Positions 22,336 through 30,517 of a stretch of DNA of 30,517 nt are shown piece by piece. The notes below the pieces were generated by a model, which was not told the DNA's origin, searched no databases, and worked only from the letters and a program-made list of their open reading frames with translations. Each line of letters opens with the position of its first letter. Within the stretch, counting starts at the first letter, position 1. The DNA is taken from contig SWBL01000467.1 in assembly GCA_024195585.1 (NCBI GenBank), positions 1 to 30,517 of the forward strand, written 5' to 3'. The translations under genes were made by a program, and so were the position numbers. The stretch comes from Aureobasidium sp. EXF-3400. Taxonomy: Eukaryota > Ascomycota > Dothideomycetes > Dothideales > Saccotheciaceae.

Positions 22336-23467
22336 TGCCTGCTCCAGTTCAAGCCTGTTTCATATAAACCAGTTCTCAAGGACGACATTTTGGATCTCAA
22401 AGCATATACGACCACGTTTTATATCTGACCATTGCAAATTATTCCCGTCTTCCTCAGCAGCGAGTCTATATAGAGCAGACAAAAGGCGTGCGACTTCGTG
22501 GAGTTTGTATATCAATCCGTAATATTGAAGACATGGCTCCTGGGAATTCTTGCACTCTCTTTTTCGAGCAAAGCAACAAACGTGCTTTTTGGTGACTGGC
22601 CTCAGATATGTGTCATGTTGAGATCAAGTCCACAGCGTGGATCATTCTCTTCCTATTATAATAATGATGCCTGAGCATCGTTCATCAACGGCCATAAAGG
22701 AAGAAGAAAAAGGAGAGGAAAAATCTCTCGCAGCTTTCCTGAAAAACAACAGCGAGACGCATGTGCCAAAACTCGTGGGGTGCTTCCAGCCAAGACATGT
22801 GGCCCCAGCGTCTCTCGCGAGGAAATTCTCGTATATAAGCGTCGCATTCCCTTCGACCCTCTCTTTCTTAATTCGTGCGGCGTCCGGGTATTATACAGTT
22901 TCCCCTGTTGCTGGTCTTTCAAACTTCACTGTTATATTATATGAGAGGCTGGCGTCAACCCGTGGACACAGATCAAAAATATTGCATACCTAGTCTCATC
23001 AGCCACTTCCGACGGAGCCTACTATTGAATTGGCTCTGTTGGTGTGCTGATGGCTGGACATATCTTAGTAAATCTGTGCTTTTGTGAAACGGAGCTGGCA
23101 ATTGTGTCACTTGCGTAGTGGTGTGCAGAAGGCTTGTGAAGTTGCTGTTCTACTTCTGTGCGTCTGGCTGCCGGACGAGAGTTCAGATATCAGAACTGCG
23201 TCTGGCGGGGAGACTTTCTGGCGCAGGAACTGGAGTCCACAAGAAGCGCAAGCATCCCGCTTAGCAACAACCATCGCTACGAGACACTCGACTTCTACAG
23301 CATCAATTGCTTTCTCTGCGACTCTCTCGCGTGCATGCTTCACTATCATGATCGCAGAATTATTTTCATTGGAGTGATCGGCTATTTCTTGTAACATTTC
23401 TCTGATAGACAAAATTTCTTCAAACATTGGTGTCAAGAGTTTTTCTTCTACCACATAAAAACAGAAC
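22336..23467. other. Intergenic region before dph6
   Basis: 1.1 kb between afg1 and dph6, probably holding the afg1 3' untranslated region and the dph6 promoter. A TATATAAG box at 22832-22839 lies 629 bp before the dph6 ATG, unusually far. On the minus strand, 23427-23107 is an ATG-started frame of 106 residues whose first 60 look helical and protein-like (MFEEILSIREMLQEIADH, later EKAIDAVEVECLVAMVVAKR). No family is recognised and any promoter would have to lie inside dph6, so I do not call it a gene. Confidence 0.45.
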
Positions 23468-25672
23468 ATGCCTGGACTAAAAGTCGTCGCCCTGATTTCT
23501 GGAGGGAAAGACTCCTTCTTCTCAATACTCCACTGCCATGCAAACGGACACGAGGTCGTCGCTCTGGCAAACCTGCATCCAGCCGCCCAGAATGGCGAGC
23601 GCTCCGAGGACATTGACAGCTACATGTATCAAACCGTAGGCCACGGCATTATCCCACTCTACGAACAGGCACTAGGTCTTCCACTCTACAGACAGGAAAT
23701 TCTGGGCGGAGTTGTGGATAGCAACAAGAGCTATGCTTCTCCCGCGGCCGCCCAGCAGAGCCAGCAAGACGAGACGGAAAGTCTGGTGCCTTTGTTGCGT
23801 AAAGTCATGGCTGCACACCCAGAGGTCAATGCCGTCAGCACTGGAGCTATTCTTTCGGACTATCAGCGTACAAGAGTAGAATCGGTCGCTATAAGATTGG
23901 GTCTAGTTCCCTTGTCTTATCTATGGCAGTATCCGTTCTTGCCGCCGTATACGGAGACTTCTCTGCTGGATGATATGGCTGCTGCTGGACAGGATGCCCG
24001 TATCATCAAGGTCGCCTCGGGAGGACTTGATGATGGCTTCTTGTGGGAGAACGTGGCGAACTACCGCACAAAGACTAGACTTGTGCGGGCGATGGAGAGG
24101 TTCGGCATCATCGGAGATGGTGCTGCGCTTGGCGAAGGAGGGGAGTTCGAGACGCTCGCGATTGATGGGCCATGGCCGCTGTGGAAGAACTCGATTCAGG
24201 TCGAGGACGATGATAGAACGATTGCAGCTGGTGAAGCAGGAGCTGCGTCGGTGAAGATCAAGACTGCACGATTAGTGCCCAAGGAGCCATCCTCGGATTT
24301 CTCGTATGAGCAACTGCGGCGACCAACGACACTAGATGATAAATTCGCAGCTCTGACAACGCGCATGGACGAGAAAATCGAAGGGATTTCAAAGACATCT
24401 GACGAAGCAGCAGAGACATCAGAAGCTCTCAGCCTAACCTCTGGATGGACAACTCAGACAACAGACACTTGCACAATCATTTCAAACGCAATGGCGGAAG
24501 GAAACTCAGCAGGAGAGCAGATGACCAATATCATGACCCGCTTGGTAAACGACTACAACGTCAAACCCTCCTCGATCGCTTTCACCACCATTCTATTACG
24601 AAGCATGTCCGAGTTCGCTGCAGTGAATGTGGCATATGGGTCCCAATTTACCACACCGAACCCACCAGCCAGAGTCACTATCGCTTGTGGCAGCACACTT
24701 CCAACGGACACTCACGTCTCTCTATCGATCGTAGTTCTGCACGATAGCGTAAAAGCACAGAAGCAAGGTCTCCACGTGCAATCCCGCTCCTACTGGGCCC
24801 CAGCGAATATCGGTCCCTACTCTCAAGCTATCGTCACACCATCTCCTGCCTCCTCCTTACCTCAACTCATCCATATCGCTGGACAAATCCCTCTTGATCC
24901 ACCTACCATGGACTTCCCAGCACAAGCAGATCTGACCTCAAAAGCACATTTTGCAGCCCAAGCCATTCTTGCACTCCAACATCTGTGGCGTATCGCTCAA
25001 ATCATGCAAGCTTCACATTTTCTCGGCGCTGTTGCGTTTATCGCCGCAAACTCTCCTACAACAACGCGAACCCGAGTGAACGCGGCATTGCAGAGTTGGA
25101 AACTGGCCCATCAACCACCTGTCGCAGAAGAAGCAGAGGACGAAGAAGATGAGCATTTTGATGTGTGGGATCAACGTCAATTTGGTAATGCAGGAAACGC
25201 TGTGACGTCTACTCGCCGCAAGGACATTGTGAATGTATCTGTGCCGCCATGTTTTGTTGCTGAGGTGGAAAGTCTGCCGAGAGATGCACCGATTGAGTGG
25301 GCAAGTGTTGCTATCAAGGCTTTTGATGGTGTTGTCGAGACTGAAGGTACGCCATTCTTGTCGCTTCTTCGGTTTTGTTTTGTTGCTGACCAGAGAAATG
25401 CAGAAACTGAGGAACATGGATGTACTAGACAGACATTGAATATTAAGTCTGGACTCGAGGAAGTGGACTTGGCTGGTTGGGTTGCGCTCCACAATGTTGA
25501 CGATCTGAGCAAGGTTAGATTGCCGGCGACACGGGTTTGTACTGTGTATACCACACAGGTCTTACCAGAGGTTTGGGTGAAGGAGAGGCAGCCTACCATC
25601 GTTCCTTGCTACAATCTCTGGGATGGTCACGGGCAGCGAGTGGCTGCTGTTATCGCATACAGACAGCAGTAA
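23468..25672 (+). CDS. dph6: Diphthine--ammonia ligase Dph6
   Basis: Cytosolic enzyme that amidates diphthine to diphthamide on elongation factor eEF2, the last step of that modification. The N-terminal half is an N-type ATP pyrophosphatase domain with the loop SGGKDS (11-16), DSYMYQTVGH and GEGGEFETL. The C-terminal half holds two RidA/YjgF-like domains, the second starting YWAPANIGPYSQAI; this fusion is the normal fungal Dph6 layout. Exons are probably 23468-25346 and 25404-25672. The 57-bp stretch 25347-25403 has a donor (GTACGC), a CTGAC branch motif and an acceptor (TGCAG) but no in-frame stop, so reading through would add 19 residues. Spliced product 715 residues. The start is the only ATG just before SGGKDS. 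It converges with the eIF3g gene. Confidence 0.94.
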   Translation: MPGLKVVALISGGKDSFFSILHCHANGHEVVALANLHPAAQNGERSEDIDSYMYQTVGHGIIPLYEQALGLPLYRQEILGGVVDSNKSYASPAAAQQSQQDETESLVPLLRKVMAAHPEVNAVSTGAILSDYQRTRVESVAIRLGLVPLSYLWQYPFLPPYTETSLLDDMAAAGQDARIIKVASGGLDDGFLWENVANYRTKTRLVRAMERFGIIGDGAALGEGGEFETLAIDGPWPLWKNSIQVEDDDRTIAAGEAGAASVKIKTARLVPKEPSSDFSYEQLRRPTTLDDKFAALTTRMDEKIEGISKTSDEAAETSEALSLTSGWTTQTTDTCTIISNAMAEGNSAGEQMTNIMTRLVNDYNVKPSSIAFTTILLRSMSEFAAVNVAYGSQFTTPNPPARVTIACGSTLPTDTHVSLSIVVLHDSVKAQKQGLHVQSRSYWAPANIGPYSQAIVTPSPASSLPQLIHIAGQIPLDPPTMDFPAQADLTSKAHFAAQAILALQHLWRIAQIMQASHFLGAVAFIAANSPTTTRTRVNAALQSWKLAHQPPVAEEAEDEEDEHFDVWDQRQFGNAGNAVTSTRRKDIVNVSVPPCFVAEVESLPRDAPIEWASVAIKAFDGVVETEGTPFLSLLRFCFVADQRNAETEEHGCTRQTLNIKSGLEEVDLAGWVALHNVDDLSKVRLPATRVCTVYTTQVLPEVWVKERQPTIVPCYNLWDGHGQRVAAVIAYRQQ

Positions 25673-25997
25673 TAGACGCACACAAGACGGCTCAAACCAG
25701 AGAATCAGGGGTATATAACAAGGTGTATTTCTCATCATTTTCCCAACGTCTCCAACACTCCTTCCCCTTTTTGCCCATTCTCTTTCCGGTATGCATTCGC
25801 AAAGAGAATAAAGCAAAGAAACAGCATACGTAAATCTAAGAAACCATCATGTCCCATAAAGCGCCAAAAAGTGTGTTCTGGAAAAGGTGAAAAAGGTCGT
25901 GCAATTGTACAAACACATTGTTGACTTTTGTTTTTGGCTCTCTTTTGTGGCCGTCTTCCGTCTGCCCGTCCGTCTCCCCAAGCTTCGTCCAGTCCTC
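25673..25997. terminator. Convergent 3' region of dph6 and eIF3g
   Basis: 325 bp between two converging stop codons, so both 3' untranslated regions must end or overlap here. The segment has A-rich patches (about 25808-25821, AATAAAGCAAAG) that could serve as a polyadenylation signal for dph6. No gene is seen. Confidence 0.4.
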
Positions 25998-26953
25998 TTA
26001 AGTGGCCTTCTTGGCGAACTCGACGCGCAGGATAAGATGTCCGTAACCGAAACCGTCCATCTTCTCGCATGCAACGGCGGCGTCTGATCGGTCGACGAAA
26101 CTGACGAAAGCAAAGCCCTTGGCCTTGCCTGTTTCTCTGTCCTTTGCGAGGAAGACACGGGTGACGCGACCAAAGCGCTCGAACAGTGCGCGGAGCTCGT
26201 CTTCTTCGGCGAATTCGGAAACCTAGAATCGAACATGTTAGATGGCTGTATGGCGCATTGAAAAGGTGGATAGAGACTCACGTTGGTGACACGCAGAGTA
26301 GCCAAGTCGTCTCTCTCGAACTTGCCGCCCATTCTCTCGCCAGTAGCAGCACCACCCTTGCGGAGATGTGGGGGCACGTAGGAAGAGCCACCGGGGCCGG
26401 AAGCGCCTGGCGCAGGGCCGCCTGCAGCCAGGTTCTGAAGAGTGGCAGCACCGACATCACCGTCGAGGTCTGCAAGACCAGCACCAGCCTCGCCCTCGGG
26501 AGCCATGGTGTTCTTGAAGGGACACTTTGTGGTGAAATGCTCGCCGGAACAAATACGACACTTGATCTTCATCTGCTTGAGCTGCTGGGCCTTCTGGTCC
26601 TCCTCGGCGGTGGGTTGCTCGGCGGCGCCAGACTTGAAGCCGACCTGGGGGCGGAAGATGATGTTCTCTCCGAGAGTGGTGGTATCGGGTTGGGGGCCAG
26701 CAGGACGGCCTGCCTCGAGACCCATCTTGGGCCAGGCGCGGCGCTCTGCGACACCGGCCTTCTCATATGTGCGCTTGGTGACCTTGCGGATGCGTTGTGT
26801 GCGCTTGACCTTCTTGCCGTCGTCGTTAAGGAAAATGGTGACGATGGTCTCGGTGCCGTCCTTGTTCTTTGTGTGCTGAGGCGGGGGAAGGGCGGTGGCG
26901 AGATCGGGCTCGTCGTCCTCGGCCCAGTCGGTGCGTCCTGGTTGGTTTGACAT
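25998..26953 (-). CDS. tif35: Eukaryotic translation initiation factor 3 subunit G (eIF3g/Tif35)
   Basis: RNA-binding subunit of eIF3, acting with the 40S ribosome in initiation and scanning. Exons 26953-26282 and 26222-25998; the 59-bp intron (GTGAGT...CTAG) falls inside the RRM. Product 298 residues, close to the usual fungal length. The N-terminal part has the eIF3g pattern of [19 protein letters not shown] and [12 protein letters not shown]-type zinc knuckle reads [13 protein letters not shown] (132-144). A glycine/alanine-rich linker with [10 protein letters not shown] leads to the C-terminal RRM (about 215-295), with RNP2-like LRVTNV and RNP1-like KGFAFVSF. The ATG at 26953 is the only one in frame; upstream the frame stays open to about 27064 but contains no ATG. 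Confidence 0.96.
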
Positions 26954-28168
26954 GTTGGCAGATGTGTGGGTTGTGGTATGAAGTGGTTGCCGTCTCGTCG
27001 TCGGGCCTTGCTGTTGCGTCGCTGTCGAAAAGTTTAGCGAATGAGTCTGGTGTGGTCCGTGCACCGACCTGCTCCCAGTCGTTCTTTCCTACTTGGGCGA
27101 TATCCAACACTCGTCTTCACGTGCTCTACACTCTCTGTCAAGTTTGCATTTGGTCTATCTGCTTGCCTCCAGGTCTTCCCGTATCATGCATCAGATCATT
27201 TCGGCCGATATGAGTTGGCACAGTACATGCTTTCCACATTATCCCATAATGTTTCTAGGTGATAAGACTGTCACATGCATCTGCTGGAATGCTTAGAATC
27301 TCTGAGAGCAGCACCTTCCTCGAGACTAATATATACTTTATGCGTACGCATTGGACAAGAATCGCTTCTTTCCAGGAACCAGACATCCTGGCCTCTCAAC
27401 TGTCACAGCTTTCCCGAAGGGAGTGTGGCAGGCAGAACGAACAACCTGATTCTGCCGCGATGCGCGACATCAGCAAAGGCGTCAGCTTGTTTCCGTCCAA
27501 TACAAAAGACATGCTCAAGAGCCGTCGTCTAATCGACTTGTTAACAGGGACGAGAGCTGTACCGCGTCCGTCGATGTCTGAAGCTCAAAGCCCGGGCTGG
27601 GCTTGACCTCTTCTAAGCAACTATCTTACGTTGTCACACTCGCTTTTTCCGCAAAACTATATCACCATGATTTTGTACAACATGGCATGTTCAACTGCAT
27701 GGTGCAGGTGCACAACTGTACCTGCTGGCGTGAGAATCAGGAGAATCTTGGGCAAGTTCACCGGCCAAACAGCTTCCGCGTGCCGAAAGATCCCTGCATC
27801 CGCAAGACGTCACAAGGCTCCTCAGTCAACTCCCACCAAGATTGAACACTTTGGCGACCCGCGGTCGAATGCTGGCATCTCAGCCAGCCAGCCAGCCAGC
27901 CTCCACCAGAGTGCGTCATGGGTTGAATGGATTGAGGTTTGCGGAGGATGTGAAGGATGTGTGTCTGTGCCGCCCTTATATGTTTTCTCGTTTCATCGTC
28001 CTTCCATGTCCTTATCCTGCGATCGACGTTCTTTGCAACCTTTTGACCATCCTTGTCACTTTACACAAGAAGCTTAAAATATTCCGGTATCTGGCCAAGG
28101 CACTCATTACGTAGAGGCGCATTTGCTGAGGCTTGGTCGTATTACCCTCTGATGACCAGGCGTCCATC
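26954..28168. promoter_or_regulatory. Divergent intergenic region between eIF3g and the glycine-zipper gene
   Basis: 1.2 kb between two divergently transcribed genes, expected to hold both promoters. The only clear repeat is five tandem CAGC units at 27881-27900. Overlapping frames at 27041-27606 and 27603-28114 show no domain and lie on top of one another in different frames. No RNA gene was recognised. Confidence 0.5.
27881..27900. repeat. CAGC tetranucleotide microsatellite (5 copies)
   Basis: Five perfect tandem CAGC units, about 270 bp before the proposed start of the glycine-zipper gene. Short arrays like this vary in length between strains. Confidence 0.85.
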
Positions 28169-29174
28169 ATGTCCGACTTTGTTGTAGGTCTCTCTCAGCC
28201 TCTCCTCTGTCAACAGTTCTCTTTCCTAGCTTGAAGTCGCATCTTCATGTTGAGCAGCTGAACAAATCCCCGCGAATCTCTCGTTCTGACGCTGTCCGGT
28301 TGGAAAGGAACTTGGCTTAGAAGGCTTTGATAAAACTGCCGATAAATACTTTGATAAAGGATACGACAAACTACACAATTATCGGCATCGGGGTCGTAAC
28401 GATCGCGAAGACAACAGCAACCAAAACAACATGAACGACGCACGAGGACGTGATCGTGGCTATGACAGTGACTCGGAAGATAGCTACGATCAGAGACCAG
28501 GACGAAGATCATACCCACGAGACGATCGCGATGACAGGAGACCACGACGATTTGACAATCGAGATATCGAGCCGCCACGTCGGCTCTCTCCTCCAGGACA
28601 AAGCTACCATCCTCGTGCTGTAGACCCACCCTCATACATACCATATCAACAAGGAGCCACGCGGCCAGGTGATTCTCAATACTACGATAACGCACCTCGC
28701 CCATCGTCTCGAGATTACACACCGACATCCTCCAACCAAGGTCCTCCAAACAACGAAATGGCTAGATATTCCAGACCCAAAGATCGCTCACCATCCCGCT
28801 CACGCTCGCAGCGACGACGCCGCCGCCGCTCCCGTTCATCGTCCTCACGCTCTCGTTCCTCAAGTCAGGACTTCCACGATAGTCCCTTATTGGCTTTCGA
28901 CAGTAGGCCTTTAGGCTTGGGAGCAGGCATCGCAGGCGCGCTCATTGGTGGCTACATCGGCCGCGAGACCAGTGATCGTCATCAAAAGCGCGGTACAGCT
29001 CTGGGAGCCATCATCGGTGGCATCGGAGCCAACATCTTGGAGAACAGGGTCAGGATCTACAGAGAGGACATGAAGGAGGAACAGAGGGAGGCAAAGGAGA
29101 AATGGGAGGCTAAACAGAGGGAAAGCAAAAAGGAGAGGCGGAGTCGAAGGTTGGAGTCGCCGCAGCGATGGTAG
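28169..29174 (+). CDS. RS-rich glycine-zipper protein of unknown function
   Basis: Proposed exons 28169-28183 and 28308-29174 give 293 residues starting MSDFV, joined to ELGLEGFDKTADKYFDKGYD. The 124-bp intron has a GTAGGT donor, a CTGAC branch motif and an AAAG acceptor. A conservative model would begin at the ATG 28431 (247 residues), but the frame upstream of it is open and strongly peptide-like, with repeated FDK/YDK units. Numbering from 28431: residues 1-110 are Arg/Asp/Pro/Tyr-rich and disordered; 111-145 is a true RS stretch; 161-178 and 188-205 are two glycine-rich hydrophobic segments separated by a charged turn, a glycine-zipper hairpin; 206-240 is a Glu/Lys/Arg-rich helix. The zipper suggests membrane insertion or oligomerisation, whereas the RS part suggests SR-kinase phosphorylation. 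The actual function is not known to me. Confidence 0.78.
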
Positions 29175-30168
29175 AGGTTTCGTTGTGTGATGACGGAAAC
29201 GAATTGACGAAGAACTAATAATGTTAATGATGGTTGGGAGGCGTTTCCGCAGGCTATGTCTTGTCTTTCTCCTGCCATACAAGGCAACTTATTGTGTATT
29301 GATGTGACGAGGTAGATGGATGTACTCACAACTGTCTTCGCCTGCTGACACTCGCCGACATAGTCATATCGGCATTATGAACACATGGTGTTCTATATCA
29401 TACTGCTTGAGCCCCTGTGCTATGTGCTCCTATGCTGTGTACGTTTCGCAACCGATATGAATCCCATTCCATACCTTGGGCCTAGATACATCCATGAACC
29501 TTGTTGCTGACTGTCAGGAGCCTTGTACAGCAAAGGTCCTTGCATCAAAAATCTCGATAACACCCCAGCTCAGAAAATGCGTGAGATAGCAAATTATCAT
29601 ATTGCAAATATTGAGAGACATCGGCAAGGGGTAGAGCCAGGTAATGTACAATTCACACACCCTTCCCAGGGACAACAGAAAAGGCAAATATATAACGTAT
29701 TGCAAGCACCCATGATCGACGTCTTTTCTCGTTGAATGTTTCCCAGAAGAATAAGCACAAAGCCGCCCAAGTCGAGATGAAGAAAGCATGTACGCCCTGC
29801 TGCGCCGTAGCTGTCTCTTCCTCTCCTTTTTCAACAGAAAAACGCAGGATAAATGTCAAGAGAGAAAACAAAGAGACAGACGATATGAAAGGGTGAGAGA
29901 AAGATGCACAGTGGATAATGAAAAGATGGAGAGTAGAAGCATGTGAACGCCTCCCTCTCGTGGTCTCGCGGGCCGAACCACTCCCCCCAGTTTTGTGTCG
30001 CAGAATAGATGTAATAAAATTGGGAAAAATCGAACGCCATAAAACCCCTCGTTCCTCCAGTTCCGCTGGTCGTGTGAGATCTCGAAAGAGCAACAAGCTA
30101 TAAAGAAGATTATCAAGAATGGAATGCACATTTCAGTCGAACCGTGACTGAGCAAAACATGGTCGTGT
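29175..30168. other. Convergent intergenic region
   Basis: About 1 kb between the 3' ends of the glycine-zipper gene (+) and the partial gene at the window edge (-). Frames on both strands between 29514 and 30155 overlap and lack domain features; the minus-strand ones are Phe/Ser/Leu-rich from pyrimidine tracts. Probably 3' untranslated sequence. Confidence 0.5.
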
Positions 30169-30517
30169 TCACTTCTTCTTGAGGCTTGGACTAGGCTTCA
30201 TGCGTTGTGAAGGTGGACCTTCCAGTCCAATATCGTCGCCCTCGAGTTTGACTTGTGAGCGCCGACGCTTACTGCTCAAGTTCGGACTTGTCGATGCGGA
30301 CGGATGCGCACTGTTTGGATTGTTGCCTTGCTGCGAGTGCTGCGGTACCATCATTGGCGGGCCCATGTTCGGGCTTGGGGAGTGATGCATCTGTCCCATC
30401 ATGTGGTTGGGGGCCATCAAAGAGCCACCGGGCAAGCCCGGGTGTGCAATGTGAGGTGAGCCATTCATAGCCATCATCTGTTGCCCGTTCAGGTGCTGCA
30501 TCGGCAAATTCATATGG
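30169..30517 (-). CDS. C-terminus of a probable LIM-domain-binding-type transcription regulator (partial)
   Basis: The frame ends with a stop at 30169-30171 and stays open to the window edge, so the 5' part is missing; about 115 residues are visible. They are Met/Pro/His/Gln-rich and disordered (MMGQMHHSPSPNMGPPMM), followed by SASTSPNLSSKRRRSQVKLEGDD and a basic end, SPSLKKK. The KRRR-x-x-VK-EGDD pattern followed by KPSP resembles the C-terminal tail I associate with fungal LIM-domain-binding regulators (PtaB/Adn1 type), which act with Flo8/SomA-like factors in adhesion and development. The diagnostic dimerisation domain lies outside the window, so the family name is a guess; that it is a real, probably nuclear, protein is likely. 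Confidence 0.6.
   Translation of the reverse strand, partial: HMNLPMQHLNGQQMMAMNGSPHIAHPGLPGGSLMAPNHMMGQMHHSPSPNMGPPMMVPQHSQQGNNPNSAHPSASTSPNLSSKRRRSQVKLEGDDIGLEGPPSQRMKPSPSLKKK

Noticed and set aside
26186..26950. 254-codon plus-strand frame opposite eIF3g
   Set aside because: Antisense shadow; the minus strand encodes a complete eIF3g with zinc knuckle and RRM.
26954..27064. N-terminally extended eIF3g
   Set aside because: The frame is open upstream but has no ATG; only a GTG at 27064 could start it, and the usual eIF3g N-terminus begins at 26953.

Overview
The window is nuclear DNA from a filamentous ascomycete (Pezizomycotina, most like Dothideomycetes or Eurotiomycetes). It has compact protein-coding genes broken by 47-124 bp introns with GTAAGT-like donors and CTGAC-like branch sites. 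Housekeeping genes sit on both strands without operons. The families present (Sch9 kinase with its fungal N-terminus, Ada2, a PNP-NACHT-ankyrin NLR, a secreted GH5 glucanase) fit that group. No mobile element, tRNA, rRNA or CRISPR array could be recognised by eye.

Layout. 1-565: upstream DNA. 566-6482 (+): a large NLR-like immune-receptor gene (nucleoside-phosphorylase domain, NACHT NTPase, about 30 ankyrin repeats), broken by a one-base frame change near 4970. 7144-8520 (-): secreted GH5 exo-beta-1,3-glucanase. 8521-13450: almost 5 kb with no recognisable gene, but with several protein-like open stretches and one long hairpin. 13451-15169 (-): glucose-6-phosphate isomerase. 15743-17924 (-): AGC kinase Sch9, six exons. 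18513-20091 (+): SAGA adaptor Ada2, divergent from sch9. 20541-22335 (+): mitochondrial AFG1-type ATPase. 23468-25672 (+): diphthine-ammonia ligase Dph6. 25998-26953 (-): translation factor eIF3g, convergent with dph6. 28169-29174 (+): an RS-rich, glycine-zipper protein of unknown function. 30169-30517 (-): C-terminus of a probable LIM-domain-binding-type regulator, cut by the window edge.

From 13.4 kb onward the block is conserved housekeeping DNA: glycolysis (PGI), nutrient signalling (Sch9), transcription (Ada2), mitochondrial quality control (Afg1) and translation (Dph6 modifies eEF2; eIF3g acts in initiation). The first 13.4 kb look accessory. The NLR gene combines a sensor-like repeat array, an NTPase switch and an enzyme-like N-terminal domain. 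It carries a frame-disrupting change and a 36-bp internal tandem duplication, and lies near the gene-poor tract.

Exon-intron structures were worked out by hand from splice signals and frame continuity. For every multi-exon gene except the NLR, the spliced length is an exact multiple of three ending at the stated stop. Very small first exons are proposed for sch9 (22 nt) and the glycine-zipper gene (15 nt), and dph6 appears to hold a 57-bp intron that has no in-frame stop.
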